Assembly: GCF_965638725.1 (NCBI RefSeq)
Contig: NC_134951.1
Coordinates: 68,452,437-68,516,436 of the forward strand
Source of the DNA: Aptenodytes patagonicus
Taxonomy: Eukaryota; Chordata; Aves; Sphenisciformes; Spheniscidae
DNA: 64,000 nt
Reading direction: 5' to 3'
The position numbers and the translations under genes were made by a program. Below are positions 17,491-31,409 of this stretch, in pieces. Position 1 is the stretch's first letter. The number at the start of each line of letters is the position of its first letter. Under the pieces are notes generated by a model. That model worked only from the letters and a program-made list of their open reading frames with translations. It did no database searches and was not told the DNA's origin.

Positions 17491-20400
17491 ATGAGAGTCA
17501 GTGGTATTAAATTAACTGCCTCTTTCTTCAAAAATAGCAAGGCAAATTATTAAGGCAGACATCTTTTGTTTAGGAAATATACTGAACTCTAGAAATAAAA
17601 GTTTTAACATGAATAGGTAAGGACTGATTTTTTTTTCCAGTAAGTTTATTAAAATGACAAATGTATACAAACGCTAACATAGCCATGCTGAGCTGTGTCT
17701 TGACATTCTCATTTGTGTAAAGGAACAGAAACATAAATTTATCAAGGCCTACTGACCTGACTGCATTAGTGTTCAGCAGATTGTGTTTTACAACTATAGT
17801 AACACAAAGGTACGAGGAGCAAAGGCATAAGGGCAAAGTAAAAAAAAAAAAAAAAAGCAAGCCTGATTAAATCTGGATCGTGACCTTCCGTAAATTTAGT
17901 TCAATCAGTAAGAAATCGGAGTATTTACTGTGGAGTTCAGTGGCATGTTGGAGCCTTATAAACCACACACAACAACATACTGAGACTTCACAACGAGATC
18001 GCATTCTTTCTATTTTATGTTGGATACGGATTGTTAATGCCTATTCAGTATCACCATTGATCCCAATTCATCATGGTTACGTTGCAATTCAAAGTATTTC
18101 ACCTTTAACACAGCACGTACAGGGGTTCTGCAGCATCAGTGTATGCTGCTTAGCATTTTTCATAATGCTTCAACTCTTGAAATATGTGTTTGTACTTTCA
18201 GTTCTACTCATTACAGAAAGTTAAAAATGGTACCTCACTCTCCTCACCTTCCCAAAGCAGATGGAGAATTGAGTATGTCTATTTTTTTTTATTTCTTCAA
18301 ACACAGGTTCACGATTCTTGCACATCTTTCGCATAAAAAAAATGAAGGAAGTTACACATTTCTTATAAAAGGCAATAAACCCCAGCTCCTGCCCTAGGAC
18401 AGGAGCAGATGTGGGAATGCTTTCTCCACATAAATCTCAAGCTTCCTATGAGAAATCAAAACTCCCGTTTTCGTGGGGATAATCTCCCCAAGTATTCCCT
18501 TGTAGAAACAGCGACTATCGTAGGTGTAACAGGTGCTTTGAGAGTACTTTTTGCTAGAAAGGAGCTGCTCAGAGCTTACCTCTCGCAGGGAAGCTGGGCA
18601 CAGAGCTCACTTCCTAAAAATGCAGATGGCAGCCACATTTGGCCTAGACTATTCCAAACCACACAAGGACGCAAGCAGGCTTACTGCGTGTTAAGAGTTG
18701 CTTCTTCTAAACGCACTTGCATTTCATCACTCCTCATGCGACCGAATCTGGCAACTTCATGTCAAATGTCACATATATGAACCAGTTCTGTCCATATGCA
18801 AGCACCGAGTCTGAGTTCAGAGACTTTTCAGGATTACTAACACAGAACATGTTTTATCCAGCAGTACTGGAAATTCATTCTCTTTTGATTACAAATAATT
18901 AAATTCACTGTCAGTGATCTATGCCTTCTGCAATCTTACTGTCACCATCACAAAACATGGGCTTTATTTATCACAGCCCTCTTCACTGACTATAAAAAGA
19001 CAGAATATTTAGTATGAATGAGTACATACCAAATCCTCGACTGACTGCCCAGAAGTACCAACCAGCACGCAGCGTGAAACATTTGATAGCGGGAACAAGA
19101 CATCAGAGCAGGCCACACGTAACAACTGCGCCGCAAATGGAGAGAAGATATTTTCATCAGACCTGCATCGATAAAGCAGAGCAATCTAAATGCAGCTCTA
19201 GGCTTCAGCTGGCTCACAGGGAGGTGCTGTGACAGGCTACCGGTTGTTACAGTGAATGCAAACGAGCTGCAGATCAGCCGGCACGTTTTAATTCGTAGGT
19301 ACCAACCTAGAAAGACTTCATGCTAGCTGCACGTTTGCTTCTTTGTGCTTGAGAATGTGCTACTATTGCTATACCGTATTATCTAATTTCTTCACAATCG
19401 TTAAAAGCTTGCAGGAAAAAGCGCTCCTCCAAATCGCATCCTTTCAGCATTGCTTTTGAAGAAACAAAGGATGTATCTGTGTTAATCTGGCAGCAGAGAA
19501 ACTGATTGTGTCACTCTCTAAAGAACAATGCTCTAGATGTTCAAACTACTGGAGATAATTTCAACACAAAATATAAAGCAACTCTCAGAATGCAACGATT
19601 AATAAGGGTAACAGTATACTGCATGTAAGAAACAGCGTCAAAACCGCAAATATCTGTGCTCACGCGGATTTGGCTTTTTGGTGCACAAACAGCTTGACGG
19701 AGGAGCTCAACTCTTCAAACTAATGAACTAGCTGACACATCTTTGCCTTCTGATGCAGCAGCGATTGTTGTCTTCTGCGCCAGAAGTACTTGCAGTAGGT
19801 GCACTGTAAAATGCAACGTCTTTAATTTAATGGAAACCATGAGGGTTTTATCCTAAGAATGTGACTGAAATTTGAAGTTGGCAGGAGACTTGGTTTCTGA
19901 GGCAAGGCAATGTCTTCAACTTCCAAGTTCCAGACTGGCCCGAAACAATTGTTCTCGGAAGCTCATGAAACTACCTCAGCAGATCTAATTTAAACCTACA
20001 GCCATGGATTCAGAAAGGCATACAAACAAAAAACAGCGGTCCCCTCGAAGCAGCCTAGCACTAAGAGGCTGCTAATCTGAAATGGAAAACTTGATAGCCG
20101 TTTCTTAATTTTTGTCACGCGCATTTGAAAGTTGTAGCCCCTTGGGCTAACTCTACCTTGGGAGAAGATAAAAGCGTGCCGAGTATGGATTTACAAGGAA
20201 AATGACTACCAGTAATTTGTACTTTACAAACATCAAAAGCATGTTTTTAAACTCCCTGCTGCCCATATGACAACAGCACTGGAAAAGGTTTTCTCTGCCA
20301 TCAAACCCACAAAGACATGGCATAAAAATGAACAGAATGGCTGAACCGCCCCAATTTATAAATCTGCAGTCCCACATTATTAGGGCATGAGACTGGTTTT

Positions 20401-21185
20401 TCTGCCAGAAAAGTTGGGTCTTCAATAGCAAATGAAAGAGATGTTACAATAGAACACACCATTACTTCTGTAAACTTATTTAGCCAAAGAACTGCTGGTG
20501 AGCTGGATCGGGAGTAGAACCACCACCCCAAAGGCTCTCTTTGTTTCTGAAACCCTACCCATTCTCAAGCCTCCAAAATTGTGCGTGCTGTAAAAAACCC
20601 AGCCTGGCGGGGCTGTAACCTTGCGCATTAGGGCACTACTGACTCTTCACTCGTTCTCCCTAATGAAAAAGTCTAACAAATAGCAGCAGAGTGTAACAGT
20701 GGGAGTTTTTTAAAGCGTTGACTCTATCGGGCGTTTGCTTGGCAAATGCCTCTACAGCATCTATTTTCAAAATCCTCAAATTTCATTTTTCAAGTTTCAC
20801 TACTCAATTAGGAATGTACCATGTCATTTTGAAAGGTGCGTAAAAATGGGACACCCTCTAAGGAACAGAAGTTGTTCCTTGTTACTATCCAACATTTCAC
20901 CATGATCATCACACCTGTTTTGCATGGATATCTGTTTAGACTGGTAAGCACTGTCTTTATACAGAATTTGGAAAAATATTAAAAAGATGCAAACTTTAAA
21001 ACAGCTCCCTCGCTAGCACGACAGTACCGGGGAAATTATTTTTTTGTCTCCAATCTCCAGCTCACTTCAGTAGTTTAACTCTGTAAAATAAATGCTTTTG
21101 CAACAGCATGAATATGCTAGAAGGAGGGAACCTAACAAAGCCATTGCTAGCGTCCCTTACGGAGCCCATACATCATGCGTTGGTG
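17491..21185. other. Intergenic, nothing recognised
   Basis: Moderately AT-rich. The longest ORF (18409-18780 +, 123 codons) has no motif or composition typical of a gene. Poly(A) at 17840-17856. Confidence 0.55.
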
Positions 21186-21318
21186 TCACCTACTCTACAT
21201 TTTCCATTGCATCGCTGTAGTGGCACCACTTCCCACCACTAGTGCAGACAGAGAAACCATGCGCACATGGAACGTGGTGCCACTACAGCGATGCAGCGCC
21301 AAAATCTAGAGTAGGTGA
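21186..21318. repeat. Inverted repeat, about 44-bp arms
   Basis: The arms 21186-21229 and 21274-21318 are near-perfect inverted copies: TCACCTACTCTA outside and GCATCGCTGTAGTGGCACCA inside (21209-21228) are exact. A short mismatch patch lies in between, and the loop is 44 nt. It lies directly left of the LTR fragment. It could be the two ends of a tiny MITE-like element or a hairpin left by rearrangement. Confidence 0.85.
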
Positions 21319-21359
21319 GAAAGGCTTCCCCCCGCCCCGCTCACTCCAGCGAGCAGGCT

Positions 21360-21590
21360 GGCCACGGGCAAAAGGCTGGGAGAGGACACAGCCAGGGGAG
21401 CTGACCCCAACTGACCAAAGGGACATTCCCGACCTGAGCGATAAAAGCTCAGGGGAAGAAGGAGGAAGGGGGGGGATGTTTGTGGTTATGGCATTTGTCT
21501 TCCCAAGCAACTGCTATGTGTGCCAAGTCCCTGCTATCCTGGACACGGCTAAACACCTGCCTGCTGATGGGACGTCGTGAATGACACTGA
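21360..21590 (+). mobile_element. Fragment of an avian ERVL-type LTR
   Basis: Contains phrases of a common avian LTR: CAGCCAGGGGAGCTGACCCC, AACTGACCAAAGGGACATTC, a GATAAAAGCT box (degenerate TATA), GAAGAAGGAGGAAGGGGGGG, GCATTTGTCTTCCCAAGCAA and CACCTGCCTGCTGATGGGA. The 3' part with the poly(A) signal and the terminal CA is missing, and no internal viral genes are present. The family name is from memory and the borders are approximate. Confidence 0.6.
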
Positions 21591-23243
21591 GCAAGAGCTG
21601 GAACAGACTTTAGATAAGGGGTTAATTGAACTTGGTCAGATAAAGTTGATGCAAATGAAACAGTATTTCTTAATGCCTGGAGGAAACAATAGCTTAGTTA
21701 TTTCAATATCTGCTCTCACATTAACAACTTTGTTGTGCTACATGTATTTACGCAATGTTTAGAGGATTGTCCCTGGCTCTGATACCAAGGCATTCCTCTC
21801 TTCTTCTCCCTAGACTGGAACCCTTACTAGCAGTGTCTTGTGATAAGTAGCTGCTGAATACAGAAACTACTTGCAGAGACTGCCTGCTATTGCTTACAAA
21901 GTTTTTTCTTCTGGTCAGAAGGTCAGTCCATAAAAGACTCACCATGTACAAAGATCAACTCTCCAGCCAGAGTAGCACTAGAGCTTATATTGCCAAGCTG
22001 GGAGACAAGACGACAGCAAGGGATTCTCAACTGGTAACTCTCACCATTTCTCTGTATACAAAAGGCCTTAAGTAAAACTGAGCCTGAATTCCTGTGCAAG
22101 CAAACTCAGATTTTTCCTTTTCAAACTACCAACATGATTCAACATTCAAAAAGGCACCTGCCTCCTCCCCAATGAATGGCACACTCCAGGCGTATCCATT
22201 GACTGATGGTCTTGTTCTCTGACTAAGCGCATGATGTCTAGATCCTGAAGAACAGTAAAAATGAAAGCTGCAGTTCATGACCTACAGCCAAGAAAATCGG
22301 TTTTAAATTAATACTTCTCCAAATGATCCTTCTCAGCTAGATTTTGAAAAAGTGACACACTTTGCATAACACTTACTAAGGAATTAAGGCTGACCACATT
22401 TAATACAATAAATACTAATATCCTGTAATAACAGTGTACTTTAGAATTTGTTTAAAAGCAGGTCTCAGATTCTGCAATAACTGCAGATCCCTATAATGCT
22501 ACTTGGTTCTCTAAAGAGTCAGTTTAGTTTTGATAATTTTTAGCTTGATTTTTAATTTTGACCCAAAACAAGGTTTATAAAACAGTTCTTGCATTGTCTG
22601 TTTTTGACTAGTCAAACAATTGCTTGAAATGCTTTAGTTTTCAAAGTCCCAAAATAAACAGTCTGACTATTAATATGGAACATTTTTTTGAGAAGAATCA
22701 TGTTGCTAGCTTAACTCTTAAACTTAGCTCATTTCCTTTTATTTTTGACTAGGAATCTGCAAGTCGTTAAAGCCTCCTCAAGCGCTTTTAACACATGCAA
22801 ACAGATAAAGAAAGTGGATGAGCACAGCTCAGTTTTACGAACTCTTCGACATAAACAACACATAGAAGTCACTACGTACAGTACTGGGATAAGGACTGCA
22901 TGATTAATCCAACTAAGTATCACACTGACTCATTTGTGGACAAAGCAGTCACCTTATTGTTGGCAAACAAAGCAAACCAATTAGTATTTGCCTTTTTCCC
23001 TGCTACACAGTTGTTACATACACAGAGCTCAGAAATTATCCCTGCACAGAGTGTGACTTGGTCCACGCCTTCAGGTGTACTGCTCTCTCTTCAGTATAAC
23101 GTGGTACCCAGAGGCTTAGCTGGTCAGTTAATGCACCTACCTGTCAGTGCTTGGGGTTTAGCTTCAAGGTCTGTTTTAGCTCAAATCAATGTTTCACAGC
23201 TCACCGAACGTTCTTAAAGGACATTCGCACCTCTGTCAGAAAA

Positions 23244-23267
23244 GCACTGCTCCGATCGGAGCAGTGC
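23244..23267. repeat. Perfect 24-bp palindrome
   Basis: GCACTGCTCCGA is followed immediately by its own reverse complement. It contains the only CGATCG core nearby, in AT-rich intergenic sequence. Confidence 0.95.
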
Positions 23268-26200
23268 CAAAGAGAAACACAGATTGCCATGGGGCTCTTA
23301 CAAGAAAAGGAGGCATGAAGATATACGAGCCAAGTTTGCTGCTTGTAACTAAAATCTGTCATGCAGGATGAAGTCAGACACTTACAGCTGGGGATGTAGA
23401 GCCTTTAAAAGCATTTTTTCAGGAGTTTGTTACTGCAGTAAGTTTGATTGCATTGCTAATACTTACTTTAAAAGCTTTTACCAGAACCTTTACAATCATA
23501 ATCATTGTAACATACATATTTAAGACTTCTGCCAGTCAAAAAGGTTGACAGAAACTATAGGAGCTAGACCAATGAATAATTTTAAAAGCTTAATGCAAGA
23601 AAATACTTTAAGCAACGTATTTCCTACTCAAATGCAAAAAGGTTTCTATTTAATTCTCAAACATATCACAGAAAATAAGGTATCTCTGAATCACAGGACT
23701 AACTGCAGGATGAATAAGAACAACGTGTAAATCACCAGATACAGTCTATAAGGAGTGAAATTATTTTACATTGTTTTCTGTATATTTTTAAGCTACAGCT
23801 TACTATATACACGATAGAAGACGAAAATAACCAGGAAAATAGACATAGAAACGCACACGCCGGTATTTCTGTAGCAAGTGCTACTTTTTGCTAAGCACAT
23901 GCCTAGAGACCATTTTTATTTTGGAATTTGTAAGCAGAATTCAGAGCTGAATGCCTCAAGGAATACATAATTTTGATTTGTGTACTTTTAACAACAAATA
24001 ATCCTTGCCTTGAATTCAATTCTCTGTTGTTCTTGTCCTCTGATCAAAAGAAAAAACATCTATAGATATTATAGAGTAGGAAAAAAAATTTTTTTAAAAA
24101 TAATTTCGTTGTTTAAACTATCATCAGAACAAACTGCATTTCAGCTGTTAGTCCCTAACACTACAGAAATTTAACATTACTGAGTTAACAGCACCAAAAT
24201 TTTATTCAGCCTCAGAGTGAAAAGTCTTGCTCTGTGTGGGAATATACACCTTTCTTCAAACACCATTAACATGACATTTTCACTACGACTTCTGATCTAT
24301 CCTAGAACAAAATTTAAAATGTTTTAATAAAAATATTTCACTGATGGCCAGGGCTGCTATACAGTTTTAAACTCAAGTTTAGGTTGTTGATTTGACAGGT
24401 TGCCCTGAACTTACTTAGTAAAGAACACAAGCTTTTTTCCGGATCTCTGCATTAAAGGGATAATTGCATGTGAATAACTGCAGGACAACTTTTCAATTAT
24501 GGGGCCATCACCCTTCTGTTTTACAATTACGCATGTGTTAAAAAAACACCCACCCCTTTTTCTTCTCAAGCCACGTAAAGCTTTTTATCCCCTTAGCATA
24601 AAGTTCTAAACCTCCACCAGTCACAGACCTTCTATTTTAAAGTTACTGTCTGAAACAACGAACTCGGATTTTAGGGTGAAGACACAGCAGACACATGAAC
24701 CGCGCTTGCCAGGCAGCTAGCTGCTCACAAGTGAGAAGCGCAAACACTGGAAATTGTGAAGAAGGTTTATTTTATTCCACGGAAAGCAGCACCCGAAGTC
24801 AGGTTAACGTTCAAGCGATCTTCTCTGATACCACAATCTTACAACTGACTAAGTGTGCCCTAGCAGCTGAGACAGGCCAGCAAGAATCTGCTCAGAAGAG
24901 CTGCTGAGACAGTACCCATCACCTCCAGTGACTGGAAGCTATAATGCTGCCTGAGGCACTGGACTGGGCTGGGAGCCGTTACTCCAGTTTTGCTCGTACT
25001 GCTGGCTTTTCACACCCCTGTCCCTGGAAGGCTGTTGTTTTTCTTTTCTTTAATGACAATCTGTAGCAGCAAAAGATAACGCAAGTCAAGAGTCAAGATA
25101 TATCAGAAACGGCTGCGGCTCTGATTCTGCAACGAGACCCGACGTGGCAGATTTCTGTATTAGCACTGAACTTTGCTGAAACAAGGCTTTACACAGACTT
25201 GTGGACACTTCCATGAGATCTGTAAATCTCTCTATTCTAAGACAAAAAAAACTCCATATGACATTTCTAATGGCTGACATTAGATCTAAATTTTGAACCT
25301 TAAAAAGTTAATCATTGTAACAGATCATAGTTTTCCCGCTCCTATTTAGAAATACCAAGATTAGTACGAGACCTTCAACATATAGGTCTTTAATAGTACT
25401 AAAACAACAAAAACCAGGACATGAAACAACCGAGAACAAACTAAGTTTTCCCACAAACTGGAAGACCGGGACCAGAGCGACTGAAAGAAAGAGTAGCTTG
25501 CAGATAATCTGACCACCCTGATCAATGCAATATTGCAGCACTAAGCCAAAGGCCAAAATACTGAAAAAACTGAAAATTTCAAAATACTAGAACAAATACA
25601 GTCTAACAGTTAAGCACGTACCAATACGAGAAACATTTATATGGAACCCTTAAAATTGCAATGCACCTGTGAAAGAAAATAGAGGCATGTTAGAAGCAAA
25701 CGACAATCAGCATTCCAGGTTAAAACCATTCAGACTACCATTGCAACAAATAAAAATTGTTTCAATTTCTGTCAGGATTTTCAATCTAATTTAATGTAAA
25801 ATAAAAAAACCTACAGAAGCTACAAGAAAAAAGTAAGCATTTCTTATTTTAGTTTTAAAAGTTGGCGATTCAGCTGGTTCAAAATGTAACCTTGGCAGAC
25901 CTACTTCAACTTTCATTGGTTTTACAAGAAAGACTATGCAACCTAGCTGAGAAAAAGTCTTTTTCTTACTTTGTACAGGCTAGAAGTTATAAGCATCTTA
26001 ATACTTTCAGAACAGTAGCAAGGGGCTGAATAGGCTACCAAATCAAACAAGGTTTGAGATCAAAGCTGTACATTTATAAAGTGTCTTGAATTCATAGAGA
26101 TCCTGCGGATCTTAACAACAAAGCCAGAAACCTCCCACTGGGTTAGCTCCTAACTCGGGAATGAAAAAGAATAATTAGTCTTAATACTACAAACATATGC

Positions 26201-29200
26201 TAAGCACCAGTATGGAAAGAGAAAGTAGGCTGGAAATGTTTTTAGATTAGTAAAATTAGTTTAAAAAAGTTTAAAAAGCCCAACTAACTTGGCTTATATT
26301 TTACAGGACAACAATTTCTTTTGTTCTCAGTTTGAAATCTAGGCAGATCTTAGCTATTCTGAGAGAAACATTTCCAGAGTAAAGTCAGCCCAGACCTTAA
26401 GCAAATTATTAAGTTCAGTCTACCCCTTCAAACACATACAAACTTCTTCGGCAACATGCTTTATCCTGCTGACTCGGTAGTTTGCAGGGCAAAGTTGGGA
26501 CTGACAACAGAAGTCCGTGTTTATCGTGCTGGAAATGAAAAGGAACTTCTCACAGCTTGTTTGATAGAAGAACTAGTTTGAACGAAGGTTTGACTCCACA
26601 GGATCCCATGTCAGGACTGAAATCTTCTAAAGACAACTGCAAGCAGATTGTAAATCCAGATGAAACAAGAATCAATTTTGTCTTAAGACTATTAACTTCA
26701 TGCAATTTCACAGCAACTAGATGTACTGCACTACTACGAGTTTGAATCAGGCTGTACTTTCACCTTAAGGTTTCAGGAATGCACTTAAAATACAGACTTG
26801 CTCGAAAAGAAAGCTGCATGCATGCACAATTTCACGTCTATTGGTAAATTTATATGCCCAAGTAAGGAGTACACAGAAATTCACGTAATTCACCGAAAGG
26901 CTCACTCAGTAAATTCATTGTGAAATTACCAGCTTGATCATCCAAACATATGGATACAGCATAAAATCATATGCTATTATGCAAGAGCCTAGCATTCATT
27001 GCAAATCTCAACCCTATTCCTACCTAATTTACCTACCTAACAGACCAGTTAAATATGTATTCAGAGTTATAATTAAACACATAGTATCAAGTACCCGAGT
27101 TGGACAGTAGCACTACATCTATAGATACTGACACACACAGTTGCGAGCTTCCTTTGGATCCAGCATTCAACCTATTTGCCCCCATTTTTCTCTTATCCTT
27201 ACTGTTGGCTTTAAAGTGTTAGGACACTTTAATATATAATAATGTGTAAAATAATACATCATAATGCCATCTTTATAAAAATTTTAAACCCAAAATTCTA
27301 GCTTGGAATCAACATCGTATCTATTTTCAGTTCAATTTTTGGCATTACTCACTTTATTTTAATTCAGATCCAGACAGTCTTGAGTTGCGACGGTTGAAAT
27401 GCAACCCCACTTAAATCAATGGATAAAATTTTTTTCCACAAGTGGAACAAAAACTTTTCTACTATTCTACATGCACAGCTATTTGCAAAAAGGAAGTTTT
27501 AAGATTTCAAAGGATTCCATCGTTGAAAAGACTACAGGAGAAAAGGATAAAAAACTATTCACAAAGTAACATTTGATACTTCTTTTGGCATGAAAAGTTC
27601 TGAGAAATTATGAATGTTAGTATGTTTCTTGGTTAGTGAGTCCACCTATGTAAGCAACTTGGCAGAAGCCATTAAAATCCATCAAAATGATCAACCTCTT
27701 AATTTTGATAAAATGACATGTGAATTAATACTGCTTTTCCATGGGAATTTTCTTAATTCAACACTACCTTATCCCCAAAGACAAAGTGCAGAGCAAACCA
27801 AGGAATACATTCATTTTAAGTACCCCTCTACAGCAAAAGGACCTCTTGATTCTTCTATGACCTCTTGGTTCCTTCTGATCAGAAAGCAGGTGACCAAGTT
27901 CCTTCACGAGGGCAGTGAAAGACAATGGGGTTGAAGCTCTAGGAGAAGGGTTTGTCGTAAATTGCAGCGCTCTTCTTTCAAAGGCAGGGATACAAAACAG
28001 AAGAGACAAGTTAAAGCTGGAGGCACATCACTTCCGCATTTTCTGATAGCATACCTTGAATTACAACTTTCTATAAACTTTTCAAAATCTTTTTCTTGAA
28101 ACACATACTGTATTTTCATACTTAGACTGAACTCAAGCTTTGTATCAGTTCAAGATGATCTGCAAAATAAGGCACAACAGCAGTTAGTACAGAGTGCTGA
28201 ATTCCAAGGCAGTTTAACGAAACACACTCCCAAGATACCACAGGGGTTCCCAAAAGTATTTCCTTCGATGTCTGCCGAGAAATCATATATTGCTGAAGCT
28301 ACCTACTATACATACCTTTTTGCTAAGTCTGACACAGCCAATCACATATGCTAGACCTTCAGAAGCTCCTAACAAGTGTTCACATACACAAGTGTTTACA
28401 GGAACTGCTGTAACGCTTATTCCACTCCCCGCTCCCCCAACCGCATGTCAGGGCAATTCATTGATTTTAGTGCCTCCTTTCTCAGTATGTTCCTTCAAAT
28501 GTTAGTCTGTCTTATTTGCCTTTTGAATGGATACCAAAGACAACAGGCTCCTTGCAGAAGACATTCCTGATTCAAAGTGCTGTTTCTTACATTTAACTTG
28601 TTCTACCCCATGGACCAGACCCTCTTCTGTCAGTTTAAATGCAGTCTTATTTGAGCCGAAGAGAAAAGGCAGTTGGACTTCCAGGTAGATGACAGAAAGC
28701 AAAAGCCACCGTTGCTGCTATATGGGATGTATCAAAGAGTTTACACACATTGTAGAGTAGGATGTCTCTCTCTCTGTGAGCTCCTCAGTAGACTGGGAAA
28801 CAAATACTCCAATCATTTAAGGTTCAACAGCGGTATTGCTAGAATTTGGTTTTTTTATCAATACACCACTGAATGCCAGTTTAAATTGCTTTCACTATTT
28901 ATGATGTTTTGTTCATTTCCTAGGTCGCTCATAATCAAGACCAGTCAAAACAGAGTAATTTCAACTGCTTCCAGATTAGATGCATTCTTAGTATCTGTAA
29001 GAGTGAAAGTGTGAAGAACATATTCTACCAGAGATGGAAGAGAATTCATGTAGCTTTCTGTGCTACAGTATGCTGTCAAAGTGTGACAAATAGTACTCAC
29101 AGTCTTCTTAAAACTTTGGATATAAGCTGTGAGATCACAAACTTAGTGTTTCATAGAGTTACAATTCTGAACAAGGGCTGTTTCTGACAATAACTTAAAT

Positions 29201-29265
29201 GCAAGACATTGAATACCTATATATCAGTAAGCTGGAAAAAAGTACTGTAAAATCACTTTGGAGTA

Positions 29266-29345
29266 CACTGTTAGTGTACAGCTAGGTACAATTAATGTAC
29301 AATCAGCAGCGTACAGTTTAGGTACAATTAGTGTAGAATCTAGCT
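29266..29345. repeat. Short tandem duplication (about 40-bp unit)
   Basis: GTGTACAGCTAGGTACAATT and AATGTACAATC are repeated as GCGTACAGTTTAGGTACAAT and TAGTGTAGAATC. Two diverged copies, probably from slippage. Confidence 0.8.
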
Positions 29346-31370
29346 TTAAAGCAGGAATTGCACCTTTAAAGCCCGTTTTGCCAATTTAAAGAAATATCAC
29401 TGAAAGGAAATTACACAGTATTAAACCCTCCCCCCAAACACGTAACTGAATTTTGAAGAGCAATTAATTCAAAGACTCCTGTGAAGAAGATTTTGCTTGG
29501 GTACTAATTATCAGGACAACACTGTATAGTCTCATTTGGTTATTAGTATATAGACATTTTTAACATTGTTCCTACACAACCACTAGTTAGTTGTTTTCTA
29601 AGACTATTAAGAGAACATAACATTTAAAATGTTTTTGTTATTAGAGAATAAAATCCTTAGTTTTCATGTGTTTTCTTCTAGAGAGCTGTATTATAAATGA
29701 TTAATACATCAATGTGCATGGCAAAACATGCTGGAATTCTGCTTATGAAATTAAGTTGTATGTCTCAAAAAATGGAACTTTGGGGAGTGTAACTGAATGA
29801 ACTGCACATGGACTGCTTTGTAAAGTATATAAGCAACTTAAGCATGCAACTATGTTTAAAATACACAAGTTACTTTGTGTGGAAGATTAAAAAATAAAAA
29901 TTGCATTGTTATTACTCACTTGGGAGTAACATGTTTTTGTAACGTATTACCTTTTCACGAAACCACATTCTATTAGAAACTAAGACTAGAATGAGTCAGG
30001 AGACAGCAGTTTTGCTTTTTTTTTTTCCTTTTAGGAAAGTTGCATTTAGAGACAAACTCTGTGCATAGCTGAACCCAGGAGAGTAACTCAACTTTGCCCT
30101 AAAGGTAGAGCAGAAACACAGCACACCCCATCCATAAGGGAGAGACATCTCACACAAGAAACAATGCCGCAGATTTATTTTCTTTAGTTTTAAGTTTTTA
30201 TAACCTCAACTTTGTTTATCCCACATAAGACATTTTCAGTAATAAGAGATCCTCTAGTTCATGTACTATACAATTGCAAGTAAAATGAAGGGCATGTGAA
30301 GTACAAAAAAAAAATTGAAAATACTAGCTTACATTGGGTAGACTTTAAATACTGCTCAAAAAAGTGGCTTTTCAGCTTTTTACCTTTGCAGTTTGGAAAT
30401 CTTCTCTGCAGTCCAAAGATAGGCAAGGAATGGAGAAAAAAACAACTCCAAAGCAGGTGGAATGAAGAGAGAGGCACATTAGTAGGAGAAATAAAGGAAA
30501 TGCAAATCAAACGAGGAAAGAGACACTCCTCCCATCACAAAGTCCAACAAAACACATTTTGCAGGTGTTTCAGAAATGCATGCTGCTGTCCATCCATCCT
30601 AGCTGGGTACATGAATCACACTCCATACTATTTGTAGTCTACATTTATGCTTGCAATATAGAGAGCACATCTCTTGTACGGTACATAATTCCTTGCCCCA
30701 AAGAGCTTACAATCTAAGTTCATAAAAAAGAATGCATCAAGTAGCTGGATCAAGATCAAACAAATGGAGAAGACAGGGAAATAATTTTATAAGAGATTAA
30801 AGCTGGGTTACATTACTAAGTGAGGTAACTTCTGAACACCATTGGCAGTGATGTTCTTAAGACATAAGTAATTTTTCAGTTAGAAGCTCTTCTGATCACG
30901 AAAAACTGGTTTAAAACATACTGAATGATGCATTAGAAGTAATCCACAAATTCTTAAAAATAGACTTGTTGGCAAGACAAAAATGTTCAGATTGCCTAAG
31001 TTCTTCACTTGAGACACTAACTTGCCATTCTACTAGAAAGATATGGATGTCACAGAAATTCATATGTACATGTCACGTTTGAATGTGAAAGGCTTTTTAC
31101 ATTTAAGCTTAAAATGTTAAATTCTGATTTAAGAATCCTGCTGCTATAAACATAGGCTTAATACTTAAATATTAATATGAAAATAGTTCTATTTTAAAAA
31201 TGTATTTTTAGCTTTAATCTATGGACAACATACAGTTGGTTTGAAATCAACATTCTTTGACTACAGTAAGTGACCCACTTTTCCCAGTTTTTAAAACACT
31301 GTTCTTGCTACTTGGCAGTTAAAATAGAAGTGACTAGTCCATCAACTTTAAAGTTTTTTAGTTTTGATTT

Positions 31371-31409
31371 GGGTTTTGGTTTGGTTTTGGGTTTTGGGTT
31401 TTTTTTTGG
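31371..31409 (+). repeat. G/T-only tract with repeated GGTTTT units
   Basis: Made of GGG and GG runs separated by three to four T, ending in a long T run before GG. Sister T/G-rich tracts occur at 32578-32615, 51499-51558 and 59127-59180. Confidence 0.85.

Noticed and set aside
18409-18780. 123-codon ORF on the + strand
   Set aside because: No recognisable family, no promoter or splice signals that fit; treated as chance.
21242-21580. 112-codon ORF on the + strand
   Set aside because: It runs through the inverted repeat and the LTR fragment; its translation is not a known viral or host protein.
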